Below the pieces are notes generated by a model that worked only from the letters and a program-made list of their open reading frames with translations, ran no database searches and was not told where the DNA came from. This document shows positions 35,555-43,924 of a DNA stretch of 64,000 nt, piece by piece (the first letter of the stretch is position 1; the number at the start of each line of letters is the position of its first letter). Source of the stretch: an uncultured Flavobacteriaceae bacterium (GTDB taxonomy: Bacteria; Bacteroidota; Bacteroidia; Flavobacteriales; Flavobacteriaceae); contig CANLRK010000008.1 of NCBI GenBank assembly GCA_947493535.1, positions 1 to 64,000 of the forward strand, written 5' to 3'. The translations under genes were made by a program, and so were the position numbers.

Positions 35555-37927
35555 TTATCTTAAATATTTTCGAATCATGCTATTAGATAGTACTGTAACA
35601 AAAACCACCACGCTTATTGAGCTTAACGGCATTAGAATTGCAGCTATTATAGGAGATAATTGCCCTGTTACAGCAAAAGATAACCCCACTATATTATATA
35701 AAAAAGATAAAATAAAACTGGTTATAATTATATTTTTTGTCTGTTTACCAATTGCTAATAATTCAGGTATTTTTTTTAATTTAGACGCATCAATTATAGC
35801 ATCACAAGCTGGAGAAAACACATTAACGTTTTCAGCAATAACAATTCCTACATCACTTTGTGCCAAAGCACCTGAGTCGTTTAAACCATCACCAACCATT
35901 AAAACCTGTTCATTTTTTTCTTGCAAGTTTTTAATATAGTTTAGTTTATCCACAGGCTTTTGATTAAACTTTAATGCTGTTTGTTTTGGTAACATCTTTT
36001 CTAAATATTTTCTTTCACCATCATTGTCACCAGAAAGTACTACAAGTTTATAGTTTGCAGCTAATTTTTCGAATACTGAAATTACCCCCTTTCTATATTG
36101 ATTTTTAAATACATACTTCCCTTTAACAGTTTCGTTTATTGAAATATACACATTGGTTTCGTTTATGTTACCAGCTGTAGCACCAACAAATACTGCCGAC
36201 CCTATCTTGTAATTAATATCATTTATTGTAGCTTGAATACCTTTACCTATAATTTCTTTAAAATTAATTAGTGTCTTTTTTTCTGCATCAATTTTTAAAT
36301 GATCATATAGTATTCTACTTAATGGGTGGTTCGAAGCTCTTAATGTTTGTTTAACCCCAATCAATTCTTCTTCTGTAAGTTGAGTTCCTTTATATATTAT
36401 ATCACTCTCTTCACGCTGAGTAAGTGTACCTGTTTTATCAAAAACTACTGTTGTAATTTTTGGTAACAACTCTACAACCATTGCGTTTTTAAAATACATT
36501 TTTTGCTTTCCAAGTAAACGCAATACATTTCCTAATGTAAATGGTGCTGACAAAGCTAAGGCACAAGGGCAAGCTACAATCAAAACTGCTGACACTGAAT
36601 TTATAACACTATTTTTATCTACTACAAACCAATAAATTGCAGTTATAATACTAATTAATAAGATTATTAGTGTAAAGTACTTACTAATTGCGTTTGTTAT
36701 TGTTTCTAATTTTTCTTGCTTATTTATAGAAAACACATCATTACTCCATAGTTGTGTTAAATAACTTTGTGACATGCTTTTAGACACCTCTACTTCTATT
36801 GCTCCTTTAGTCTGTTTCCCTCCAGCAAAAAGTAATTCTCCAGATTTTTTTCTAACCGGATTTGCTTCCCCTGTAACAAAACTATAATCAATATAACCTT
36901 CACCCTTTATCAATATGGCATCTACAGGTAATAATTCTTCATTACGAATTAATAGGCGATCTCCTTTTTTTACTTTATGCACAGGCTCGGCTACTTCTTC
37001 TCCATCAACTAATTTTGTTATTGCAATTGGGAAATAGGATTTGTAATCGCGTTCAAATGATAAAAAATCGTATGTTTTTTGTTGAAAAAACTTCCCTAAA
37101 AGTAAAAAGAATACTAACCCACAAAGACTATCTAAAAACCCTTGACCTGTATCTGTAATAATTTCATATACACTACGAGTAAACAATATTAATATTCCTA
37201 AAGCAATAGGTACATCTATATTTACTATTTTATGTTTTAATCCTTTATATGCAGCTAAAAAATAATCTTGTGAAGCATAAAAAACCACCGGCAATGAAAA
37301 TATTAACATAATTTGACGAAAGAATGGCTTATACATATTTAACCAAAACTCATCAATTTCAAAATACTCAGGAAACGATAAAAACATGACGTTTCCAAAA
37401 GCAAAACCTGCAGTTACTAACTTAAAAAGAAGCGAATAATCTTTTTTACTAGTTGATTTCTTAGAATCATCTAAACTAATGTAAGGATCATAGCCTATGC
37501 TACATAACAGTACTACTACTTCTTGCAAAGTAATGAACTCTTTTTTGTAGGTGATTCTAACTGATTTTTTTGAAAAATTAACCTGTGAAGTAACAATGTT
37601 TACATTTAATTTATTCAAGTTTTCTAACACCCAAATACAAGAGCTACAATGTATATGAGGTATATATAGTGTAACCATTTGAATACTATCATCTTCAAAC
37701 TCTAATAAACTATCAATAACCGATTTGTTATCTAAATAACTATAGTTATTTTTTATTTTTTCTGGATTCTTACCAGGGCTTGATTCTATTGTATAGTATT
37801 TACTAAGGTTATTCTGATTTAAAATTTCATAAACAGTTTTACAACCATTACAGCAAAACTGTTTCTTATCAAAATTAATATAAACCTTACTCGTATCGCC
37901 ACAATGAAAACAATGTTGCTCTTTCAT
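35555..37927 (-). CDS. ccoI: Copper-translocating P-type ATPase of cbb3 biogenesis
   Basis: 790 residues. The N-terminus has a Cys-rich treble-clef-like segment (HCFHCG, FCCNGCKTVYEIL), then an HMA domain with HCSSC at about 92-96. Eight helices, the metal-site CPCALA at about 450, phosphorylation motif DKTGTLT at about 496, and GDGLNDSGAL at the hinge. This is the FixI/CcoI (CtpA) layout. It exports Cu(I) for loading of CuB in CcoN. Divergent from the Fnr-like gene and preceded by a Fnr box. Confidence 0.93.
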   Translation of the reverse strand: MKEQHCFHCGDTSKVYINFDKKQFCCNGCKTVYEILNQNNLSKYYTIESSPGKNPEKIKNNYSYLDNKSVIDSLLEFEDDSIQMVTLYIPHIHCSSCIWVLENLNKLNVNIVTSQVNFSKKSVRITYKKEFITLQEVVVLLCSIGYDPYISLDDSKKSTSKKDYSLLFKLVTAGFAFGNVMFLSFPEYFEIDEFWLNMYKPFFRQIMLIFSLPVVFYASQDYFLAAYKGLKHKIVNIDVPIALGILILFTRSVYEIITDTGQGFLDSLCGLVFFLLLGKFFQQKTYDFLSFERDYKSYFPIAITKLVDGEEVAEPVHKVKKGDRLLIRNEELLPVDAILIKGEGYIDYSFVTGEANPVRKKSGELLFAGGKQTKGAIEVEVSKSMSQSYLTQLWSNDVFSINKQEKLETITNAISKYFTLIILLISIITAIYWFVVDKNSVINSVSAVLIVACPCALALSAPFTLGNVLRLLGKQKMYFKNAMVVELLPKITTVVFDKTGTLTQREESDIIYKGTQLTEEELIGVKQTLRASNHPLSRILYDHLKIDAEKKTLINFKEIIGKGIQATINDINYKIGSAVFVGATAGNINETNVYISINETVKGKYVFKNQYRKGVISVFEKLAANYKLVVLSGDNDGERKYLEKMLPKQTALKFNQKPVDKLNYIKNLQEKNEQVLMVGDGLNDSGALAQSDVGIVIAENVNVFSPACDAIIDASKLKKIPELLAIGKQTKNIIITSFILSFLYNIVGLSFAVTGQLSPIIAAILMPLSSISVVVFVTVLSNSMIRKYLR

Positions 37928-37946
37928 ATCTTATTTTTACCGAATA

Positions 37947-37989
37947 CAAATTTCGATATATACCTCTCTCTGTACAATGATATTTATCA
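37947..37989 (-). promoter_or_regulatory. Fnr-type box and -7 element of ccoI
   Basis: TGATATTTATCA (37978-37989) is an exact TGATN4ATCA palindrome; its centre (37983.5) is 33 bp from the centre of minus-strand GAAATTTG (37947-37954, one mismatch to TAnnTTTG). The predicted start near 37943 leaves about 15 nt before the ATG at 37927. Confidence 0.6.
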
Positions 37990-37998
37990 TAAAATAAA

Positions 37999-38006
37999 TA
38001 CCTTTG
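37999..38006 (+). promoter_or_regulatory. -7 element of the Fnr-like gene, beside the Fnr box
   Basis: TACCTTTG, exact consensus, begins 10 nt after the Fnr box at 37978-37989. The box therefore lies over the -33 to -20 region of this promoter, a position that would block transcription. Confidence 0.5.
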
Positions 38007-38024
38007 TTGTAATATATATTTTCT

Positions 38025-38711
38025 ATGGGAAAGTGTCAACAATGTATAATTCGTCATTTCAATAGTTTTAAATCATTAACTACCGAAGAATTGACATGCA
38101 TATCAAATTCAAAGACAGAGGTTAACTTTAAAAAAGGGCAAGTTGTTTTTACCGAAGGTTCTTCTATAAATGGTGTTTTTTGTGTGAAATCTGGAAAATG
38201 TAAACTTTCTAAGCTAAATAGTAACGGTAAAGAGCAAATTGTACGATTTGTAAAAGGAGGCGATGTTTTAGGTTACCGTTCTGTAATTGTTAATGAGCCT
38301 GTAACACTTACAGTTACTGCTTTAGATGAAATGAAAGCTTGTTTTATACCTAAAGCTGAAATTTTTGATGCACTGGATAAAAATCCAAAGTTTATAATGG
38401 ATATGATGAAAACAGCATGTTCAGACTTAAAAGATGCTAACATGACGCTTTCAAAAATGGCGCAAAAAAATGTGCGTGAACGTTTAGCAGACGCATTATT
38501 GTTTTTACAAGAAACATTTGATGTTAATGAAGAAGGTTATATTGACATACAATTAAGTCGCGAAGAAATTTCAAGTATTATTGGTACAGCAACAGAATCT
38601 GCCATTAGGCTATTATCTGAGTTCAAAAAAGACGGACTCATAAACCTAAAAGGAAAAAACATTCAAATAATTAACACGCAGAAATTAAAAAATATTTCTG
38701 AAGGGTTTTAA
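38025..38711 (+). CDS. Fnr-like Crp-family transcriptional regulator
   Basis: 228 residues: cNMP-like sensor (about 20-130), dimer helix, C-terminal HTH (LSREEISSIIGTATESAIRLLSEFKKDG). Compared with E. coli FNR from memory, C4 and C7 align with C20 and C23 and C106 (MKACFIP) with C122, but the residue matching C29 is Asn13. FNR recognition residues E209 and R213 are kept (ESAIR), whereas S212 is Ile. The gene is divergent from ccoI with a shared Fnr-type box between them, which suggests it controls the cbb3 genes and itself. Confidence 0.9.
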   Translation: MGKCQQCIIRHFNSFKSLTTEELTCISNSKTEVNFKKGQVVFTEGSSINGVFCVKSGKCKLSKLNSNGKEQIVRFVKGGDVLGYRSVIVNEPVTLTVTALDEMKACFIPKAEIFDALDKNPKFIMDMMKTACSDLKDANMTLSKMAQKNVRERLADALLFLQETFDVNEEGYIDIQLSREEISSIIGTATESAIRLLSEFKKDGLINLKGKNIQIINTQKLKNISEGF

Positions 38712-38714
38712 TAT

Positions 38715-38750
38715 AGCCCCAACTATATTTAAAATATAACTGGGGCTTTT
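38715..38750. terminator. Terminator between the Fnr-like gene and the polyamine operon
   Basis: AGCCCCA pairs with TGGGGCT around a long AT palindromic inner stem (TATATTTAAAATATA), followed by TTTT. It starts 4 nt after the stop at 38711. Confidence 0.65.
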
Positions 38751-38755
38751 ATTAT

Positions 38756-39040
38756 TTAATCGTCATCAAAACTAATATCAGATGCTTCACTGTCCATATT
38801 ATAGTCAGTACCATCCTCGTCATCATCAATAAAATTTTGCAAAGCTTGCTCTAGCTTTACTCCCACTTTAACCAAATAAATAGCTTCTTCGGTACGTATT
38901 TCTACAGCTTCAACGGTTTCGTTTTTGCTATTTTTAAACGTGATTACATCTTCCTCATTAATTCCTGACGGATATTCTTCTGCTAATAAATTTAAAATAT
39001 CTGAAGTTAATTTCTTATAATCTACAATTACTCTTTTCAT
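38756..39040 (-). CDS. Acidic hypothetical protein of the polyamine operon
   Basis: 94 residues. Residues 1-60 form a compact alpha/beta unit (VDYKKLTSDILNLLAEEYPSGINEEDVITFKNSKNETVEAVEIRTEEAIYLVKVG); the C-terminal 25 residues are almost all Asp, Glu and Ser, an acidic tail. No family recognised. Its start lies 4 bp after the stop of the deoxyhypusine-synthase-like gene, so it is the last gene of that operon. Acidic tails can bind polyamines or basic proteins, but that is speculation. Confidence 0.7.
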   Translation of the reverse strand: MKRVIVDYKKLTSDILNLLAEEYPSGINEEDVITFKNSKNETVEAVEIRTEEAIYLVKVGVKLEQALQNFIDDDEDGTDYNMDSEASDISFDDD

Positions 39041-39044
39041 ACAA

Positions 39045-40013
39045 TTACATTTTTAATAGATACGCAAAAATTAATGGTGCCACTATGGTAGCATCTGATT
39101 CTATAATAAATTTAGGGGTTTCAATACCTAGTTTCCCCCAAGTTATTTTTTCATTCGGAACCGCTCCAGAATATGATCCATAACTAGTTGTTGAATCGGA
39201 TATTTGGCAAAAGTAGCTCCAAAATGGTGTGTCCGTTCTTTCCATATCTTGATATAACATAGGCACTACACAAATAGGAAAGTCACCAGCTATCCCACCT
39301 CCTATCTGAAAGAAACCTATTCCATTGTCAGAATTTTCAGTATACCAATCAGCTAAAAAAGTCATGTATTCAATTCCTGATTTCATGGTAGAGGCTTTTA
39401 ACTCACCTTTAAGCACATAAGAAGCAAAAATATTTCCCATGGTACTATCTTCCCAACCTGGTACTACAATTGGCAGATTTGCTTGAGCAGCCGCCATCAT
39501 CCAAGAATTTTTAACATCAATTTCATAATGCTCTTCTAAAACACCTGAAAGTAATAGCTTATACATAAATTCATGCGGAAACATACGTTCATTATTCTCT
39601 TCAGCTTTTTTCCAAATTGCAAAAATATGTTTTTGTAACCGTCTAAATGCCTCCTCTTCTGGTATACAAGTATCGGTTACTCTATTTAATCCTTTTTCTA
39701 ATAAATCCCATTCATCTTCTGGAGTTAAATCTCTATAATTTGGAACTCTTTTGTAATGAGAATGAGCTACTAGATTCATAATATCTTCTTCAAGGTTAGC
39801 TCCTGTACAAGAAATGATATGCACTTTATCTTGACGTATCATTTCAGCAAAAATCTTACCTATTTCAGCTGTACTCATTGCACCTGCTAAAGATACTAAC
39901 ATTTTTGCGCCACTATTCAATTGTGCTTCATACCCTTTTGCGGCATCAACTACTGAGGCAGCGTTAAAGTGTAAAAAGTATTTTTCTATAAATTCTGTAA
40001 TTGGCTTATTCAT
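39045..40013 (-). CDS. Deoxyhypusine synthase-like enzyme
   Basis: 322 residues. The fold is clear: MLVSLAGAMSTAEIGKIFAEMIRQDKV, ISCTGANLEEDI, FFQIGGGIAGDFPIC and, near the end, ITWGKLG followed by KFIIESDATIVAPLIFAYLL. Human DHS residues W327 and K329, the latter forming the butylimine intermediate, match WGK here. The human HH pair after GGG (with H288) is absent. Bacteria have no eIF5A, and related bacterial enzymes act on polyamines (homospermidine-type reactions). Position in the arginine decarboxylase/agmatinase operon supports a polyamine substrate. Confidence 0.88.
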   Translation of the reverse strand: MNKPITEFIEKYFLHFNAASVVDAAKGYEAQLNSGAKMLVSLAGAMSTAEIGKIFAEMIRQDKVHIISCTGANLEEDIMNLVAHSHYKRVPNYRDLTPEDEWDLLEKGLNRVTDTCIPEEEAFRRLQKHIFAIWKKAEENNERMFPHEFMYKLLLSGVLEEHYEIDVKNSWMMAAAQANLPIVVPGWEDSTMGNIFASYVLKGELKASTMKSGIEYMTFLADWYTENSDNGIGFFQIGGGIAGDFPICVVPMLYQDMERTDTPFWSYFCQISDSTTSYGSYSGAVPNEKITWGKLGIETPKFIIESDATIVAPLIFAYLLKM

Positions 40014-40015
40014 TG

Positions 40016-40783
40016 TTAACTAATTTTTTCAATAATTACGTGTACTACTTCAAATAATATTAAGATGATAATAATCCACTCTAACATGCTACTATATTTA
40101 TGTTGAAGCATATCATTAAATAAATCTAAATTTTCTTTAATTACGTTTAAATTATATTGTATTCCGTGATGACGGTTTACTATATCTAATTCACTTTTAA
40201 TTTTATTATCCAAGGCCGATAGATTTTCATTAGACCATGCTAAATCTGGCGAATCAAAAATAAACAGGTTTTCTGCAATGCTATTTTTAAGGTTCATTGT
40301 TTTACCAATAAACACTAGCATTTTCTTTTTTGATAAATTAATTTTTCCTTTTTGTTCTAACTGTTTAGCATAAATTAATGTATTTTCATGTAACGTTGCT
40401 GTAGTGTTTAAATAATACATTAGCGCTACCGACTGTGCTAAATTTAGCATGATTATATGTGCCACATCTAAAGTTAGCTCTTGTACTTTAATTCTATCAA
40501 AATCTACCTCTATAGACTCTGCCAGTTCTATTGCATATACCTCAGAAGGTAGTTTCGTTTTTTCACCTGCCTTTAGTATTTGCGAAACGTTGTTTATTTG
40601 TTGTTCCGAACAATTTAAAAACACAACACTTCCATAGTCCTTTAAATAAAGGTAAGCTTCTTTATCAAACTCATAAAGCAGAAAAGAGGGTTCCCTTTTT
40701 AATAGCGAAAAAGAAACTGAACTACGAAAAGATTTTAAATCAATTCGTTTGCCTAAATGATATGCTTGAACAGAATACTGCAT
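40016..40783 (-). CDS. DUF155 (RMD1/YagE-like) protein with C-terminal membrane helix
   Basis: 255 residues. The central part (FDKEAYLYLKDYGSVVFLNCSEQQIN; LAQSVALMYYLN; KKKMLVFIGKTMNLKNSIAENLFIFDSPDLAWSN) is the DUF155/RMD1 pattern, and residues about 232-250 (MLEWIIIILILFEVVHVII) form the single membrane helix typical of the family. Yeast and human members are mitochondrial; bacterial function is unknown. It lies 2 bp before the DHS-like gene and 7 bp after agmatinase. A role in the polyamine pathway is suggested only by position. Confidence 0.85.
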   Translation of the reverse strand: MQYSVQAYHLGKRIDLKSFRSSVSFSLLKREPSFLLYEFDKEAYLYLKDYGSVVFLNCSEQQINNVSQILKAGEKTKLPSEVYAIELAESIEVDFDRIKVQELTLDVAHIIMLNLAQSVALMYYLNTTATLHENTLIYAKQLEQKGKINLSKKKMLVFIGKTMNLKNSIAENLFIFDSPDLAWSNENLSALDNKIKSELDIVNRHHGIQYNLNVIKENLDLFNDMLQHKYSSMLEWIIIILILFEVVHVIIEKIS

Positions 40784-40790
40784 AATACCA

Positions 40791-41726
40791 CTAAAAATCT
40801 TCTGCTTCTTTTTTTAGTTTTGACAGTTTACTAAAAGGAGTTTCCTCAGTAATCTCTTCAGTATCATAAGCATCATCATTAGACATAAACTTATAACTAA
40901 GCATTTTATAGTATAGTTTTGCCGCTAAGAAATCAGATGATTTTTCTAAAGAATTTGGACATAGCTCTACAATATCAAACCCCACAACATTTTTAGCTTC
41001 GAATACTTTCTTTAAAAATTCTAAGGTCTCATACCAAAACAACCCTCCTGGCTCTGGTGTTCCTGTTGAGGGTAAAATAGATGGATCAAAGGCATCCAAA
41101 TCAAATGTTATAAATACATTTGATGTAAGTTGATCTATCACATCGTCCATCCAATAATCATTGGTAGCCATATCATGTGCGAAAAATGTTTTTTCAGTAT
41201 TCATCACAGTTTTTTCAGTAACGTCCATGCTTCTAATACCAACTTGTACCAAATTGGTAGTTTGACTTGCTTCATAGACCGCACAAGCATGATTACATGT
41301 TGTACCTTCATACGACTTTCTTAAATCGGCATGTGCATCTATATGCAATACCGTTAAATTATCAAAACATTCGTTAAAAGCTCTTATTGTACCTATAGAT
41401 ACTGAATGTTCACCTCCAAAAATTGTAACAAACTTATTTTTATTGATATATTTTTTAGTAGCTTGATGTACAGCATCAACCATTGCTTCTGGCGAAGTGT
41501 TTTCGGTAACAGCATCAGCTAAAAACACCCCATTTTTATACACTTCGGTATCGGTTTCTATATCATATAATTCCATATTTTCAGAAGCGTTTAAAAAAGC
41601 TTCTGGACCTTTATCAGCTCCTTTTTGCCAAGTACTTGTACCATCATAAGGCACAGGAATTACTACAATTTTTGCAGTTTCTAGTTTTGCATAAGTATCT
41701 GGTATACCTGCGTAATTCTTATTCAT
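40791..41726 (-). CDS. speB: Agmatinase
   Basis: 311 residues of the ureohydrolase family. Metal-binding blocks are all present: FGGEHSVSIG, HIDAHADLRKSYEG and TFDLDAFDPSILPSTGTPEPGG. The substrate loop HADLRKSYEGTTCNHACAVY fits agmatinase rather than arginase. It hydrolyses agmatine to putrescine and urea. It overlaps speA by 8 bp, indicating coupled translation, and the pair forms the arginine route to putrescine. Confidence 0.93.
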   Translation of the reverse strand: MNKNYAGIPDTYAKLETAKIVVIPVPYDGTSTWQKGADKGPEAFLNASENMELYDIETDTEVYKNGVFLADAVTENTSPEAMVDAVHQATKKYINKNKFVTIFGGEHSVSIGTIRAFNECFDNLTVLHIDAHADLRKSYEGTTCNHACAVYEASQTTNLVQVGIRSMDVTEKTVMNTEKTFFAHDMATNDYWMDDVIDQLTSNVFITFDLDAFDPSILPSTGTPEPGGLFWYETLEFLKKVFEAKNVVGFDIVELCPNSLEKSSDFLAAKLYYKMLSYKFMSNDDAYDTEEITEETPFSKLSKLKKEAEDF

Positions 41727-43116
41727 AACCTAATATCTTTAAAAAGTCGTTATACGTTTGTTTCTCTTTATAAACGGTGGTTGTTAAGGTACCGTCATCA
41801 TTTTTATTAATTAATATATGTTTTGGTTGTGGTATTAAACAGTGCTGCAAACCGCCATAACCACCTATACTTTCTTGATAGGCTCCTGTATTAAAAAAGC
41901 CTATATACAATGGTTTTTCTTTGTTATACTTTGGTAAATAAATAGCATTAATATGCTGTTCAGAATTATAATAATCATCACTATCACATGTTAAGCCTCC
42001 TAATAAAACTCTTTCATATGTATCTTCCCAACGGTTTATTGGCAGCATTATAAAACGTTTGTTTATAGCCCAACTGTCTGGTAATGTAGTTATGAATGAT
42101 GAATCTATCATGTTCCAACTTTCCCTATCATTTTGCTTTTTTTGATAAAGCACTTTATAGATATTAGCACTACTTTCCCCAACAGTAAAACTTCCAAACT
42201 CGGTAAAAATATGTGGTACAGGCACCTCGGCTTCATCACAAGCCAACTTGATCTGATTAATTATTTCATCTACCATGTAAGCATAATCATAATCAAAGGC
42301 TAACGATGTTTTTATAGGAAAACCTCCACCAATATTCAAACTATCTAAGGTTGGACAAATTCGTTTTAAATCGATATATACTTTTAAGCATTTGTTTAAT
42401 TCATTCCAGTAATATGCGTTATCTTTTATACCTGTGTTGATAAAAAAGTGTAGCATTTTTAAATCTACTTTTGAGTTGTTTTTAACCTCGTTTCTATAAA
42501 AGTTTAAAATGTTTTTATAACCTATACCTAGCCTTGAGGTATAAAATTCAAACTTCGGCTCTTCTTCAGAAGCTATTCGAATTCCTACTTTAAACTTCTT
42601 TTTAGTTCCTGAGGTTAATAATGGTAACTCTTCATAATTATCAATTATCGGAATACAGTTTTTATGTCCAGAATTAATTAAATTGATAATATTTTGCACA
42701 TAAGCATCACGCTTAAATCCGTTACAAATAACATAGGTTTTACTATTTATTTTTCCTGATTTAATTAAGCTATCAACTATATTCAAATCAAATGCTGATG
42801 AAGTTTCTATATGAATATCATTTGATAAAGCCTCATCTAACACATGTTTAAAATGTGAGCTTTTTGTACAATAGGAATAATGATATTTACCTTTGTACTT
42901 ATGCTTTTTCATTGCAGCTTTAAACCATGATTTAGCCAACTGAATGTTTTCAGAAATTTTTGGTAAATAGGTTAATTTTAATGGTGTACCATGCTCCTGA
43001 ATCAGTTGCATTAAATCAAGTTCATGAAACAATAATTGTTTACGATTGTTAATAGTGAATTCCTCCTGAGGAAAATCAAATGTTTGGTGTATTAAATCAA
43101 TATATTTAGTGTTCAT
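41719..43116 (-). CDS. speA: Arginine decarboxylase, alanine-racemase fold
   Basis: 465 residues from the ATG at 43116 (an in-frame TTG at 43125 is less likely). Fold-type III PLP enzyme: PLP lysine in YHYSYCTKSSHFKHVLDEA, glycine loop SLNIGGGFPIK, and the GLTCDSDDYY segment near the C-terminus. This is a shorter Bacteroidetes-type biosynthetic arginine decarboxylase, without the inserted domains of Escherichia SpeA (about 660 residues). The next gene is agmatinase, which supports agmatine as product. It heads a five-gene operon. Confidence 0.9.
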   Translation of the reverse strand: MNTKYIDLIHQTFDFPQEEFTINNRKQLLFHELDLMQLIQEHGTPLKLTYLPKISENIQLAKSWFKAAMKKHKYKGKYHYSYCTKSSHFKHVLDEALSNDIHIETSSAFDLNIVDSLIKSGKINSKTYVICNGFKRDAYVQNIINLINSGHKNCIPIIDNYEELPLLTSGTKKKFKVGIRIASEEEPKFEFYTSRLGIGYKNILNFYRNEVKNNSKVDLKMLHFFINTGIKDNAYYWNELNKCLKVYIDLKRICPTLDSLNIGGGFPIKTSLAFDYDYAYMVDEIINQIKLACDEAEVPVPHIFTEFGSFTVGESSANIYKVLYQKKQNDRESWNMIDSSFITTLPDSWAINKRFIMLPINRWEDTYERVLLGGLTCDSDDYYNSEQHINAIYLPKYNKEKPLYIGFFNTGAYQESIGGYGGLQHCLIPQPKHILINKNDDGTLTTTVYKEKQTYNDFLKILGYE

Positions 43117-43445
43117 TTTATTCAAATTAAAGGTGTTCTAACTTGCAACCAACGCATTGGGTTGCTAACATCTAATTTGAATTGAACTCAAACTCGTAGT
43201 TCTAAATATACATTACGTAGCCTAATTACTTGTAACGGGCTTACTATTATTGGTAGCACTCTTACCAAAAAACCATTTTTTTTATAGCAACCAACAATTT
43301 TTACACAAGCACGAAAATGCTTTAGTTGATGTTGATTAATATATACAAAGAAAGACATGGCAATTTAAAGTTAATGATAAGTTTATATATTAACCGTACA
43401 GTTTCTTTCTATATTACTGTACTTTTTATTGTTGTTATATTGTTG
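43117..43445. other. 329-bp gap upstream of speA: leader with hairpin
   Basis: No gene found. A bulged hairpin (GCAACC with GGTTGC, 43145-43165) lies 29 nt before the speA ATG and could be in the speA leader. Near 43396-43422 GTACAGT pairs with ACTGTAC, followed by TTTTT on the plus strand. At 43427-43462 a short tandem repeat of ATATTGTTGTT occurs three times, the last copy overlapping the stop of the TerB-like gene. No exact TAnnTTTG element was found for speA. Confidence 0.4.
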
Positions 43446-43877
43446 TTATATTGTTGTTTTACCTAATATAAAGTTATAGTACTCAAAATCAATTCCTGTT
43501 TCAAATATTTTTATTGACTTTTTTACTATTTCACTAGCTTTATCTGAAGTAAACCCTAAACCTATAGCATAACGATTAATAAGTTTATTTTCTTGTTCAT
43601 CTATGCTATGATCGCTATAAATTATTTTGAATAAATCAAATAAATGCTCTAACCTATCTTCATATGAGCTATATGATACTAAAGGATATTTTGTTGGATT
43701 TTCAATTATTAAATCATACTCATCATCTCGAATATCTAGTTTCTTAGCAAAACGGTTTACCAACTTCATTTCAGCCTCATTCAACTCACCATCTGCAAGT
43801 GCTAATGTAACTATAGCGGCAAAATGTGCTACATTATTTCTGTGTTCACTTGATTGGTATAAATCTAAAATTCCCAT
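43446..43877 (-). CDS. TerB-like protein
   Basis: 143 residues of alpha-helical character. Two acidic EF-hand-like loops, LALADGELNEAEMKLVNRFAKKL (about 26-48) and IYSDHSIDEQENKLINRYA (about 90-108), are the metal-binding TerB/DUF533-type motif. Function in the cell is unknown; no other tellurite-resistance genes are in the window. The gene appears monocistronic. Confidence 0.87.
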   Translation of the reverse strand: MGILDLYQSSEHRNNVAHFAAIVTLALADGELNEAEMKLVNRFAKKLDIRDDEYDLIIENPTKYPLVSYSSYEDRLEHLFDLFKIIYSDHSIDEQENKLINRYAIGLGFTSDKASEIVKKSIKIFETGIDFEYYNFILGKTTI

Positions 43878-43924
43878 TTTATTCTATGTTTTTATTTTGT
43901 TAGTGTAGGCGAAATTTTTAACTA

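Noticed and set aside
35577-35939. Plus-strand frame of 120 residues
   Set aside because: Antisense to the well-supported end of ccoI.
43396-43427. GTACAGT/ACTGTAC hairpin with T5 as a terminator of TerB
   Set aside because: The T-run is on the plus strand, but the TerB gene is on the minus strand and no plus-strand gene ends here.
43427-43462. Triple ATATTGTTGTT repeat as a CRISPR or phase-variable tract
   Set aside because: Only three short copies without spacers; it is a simple tandem repeat at a stop codon.
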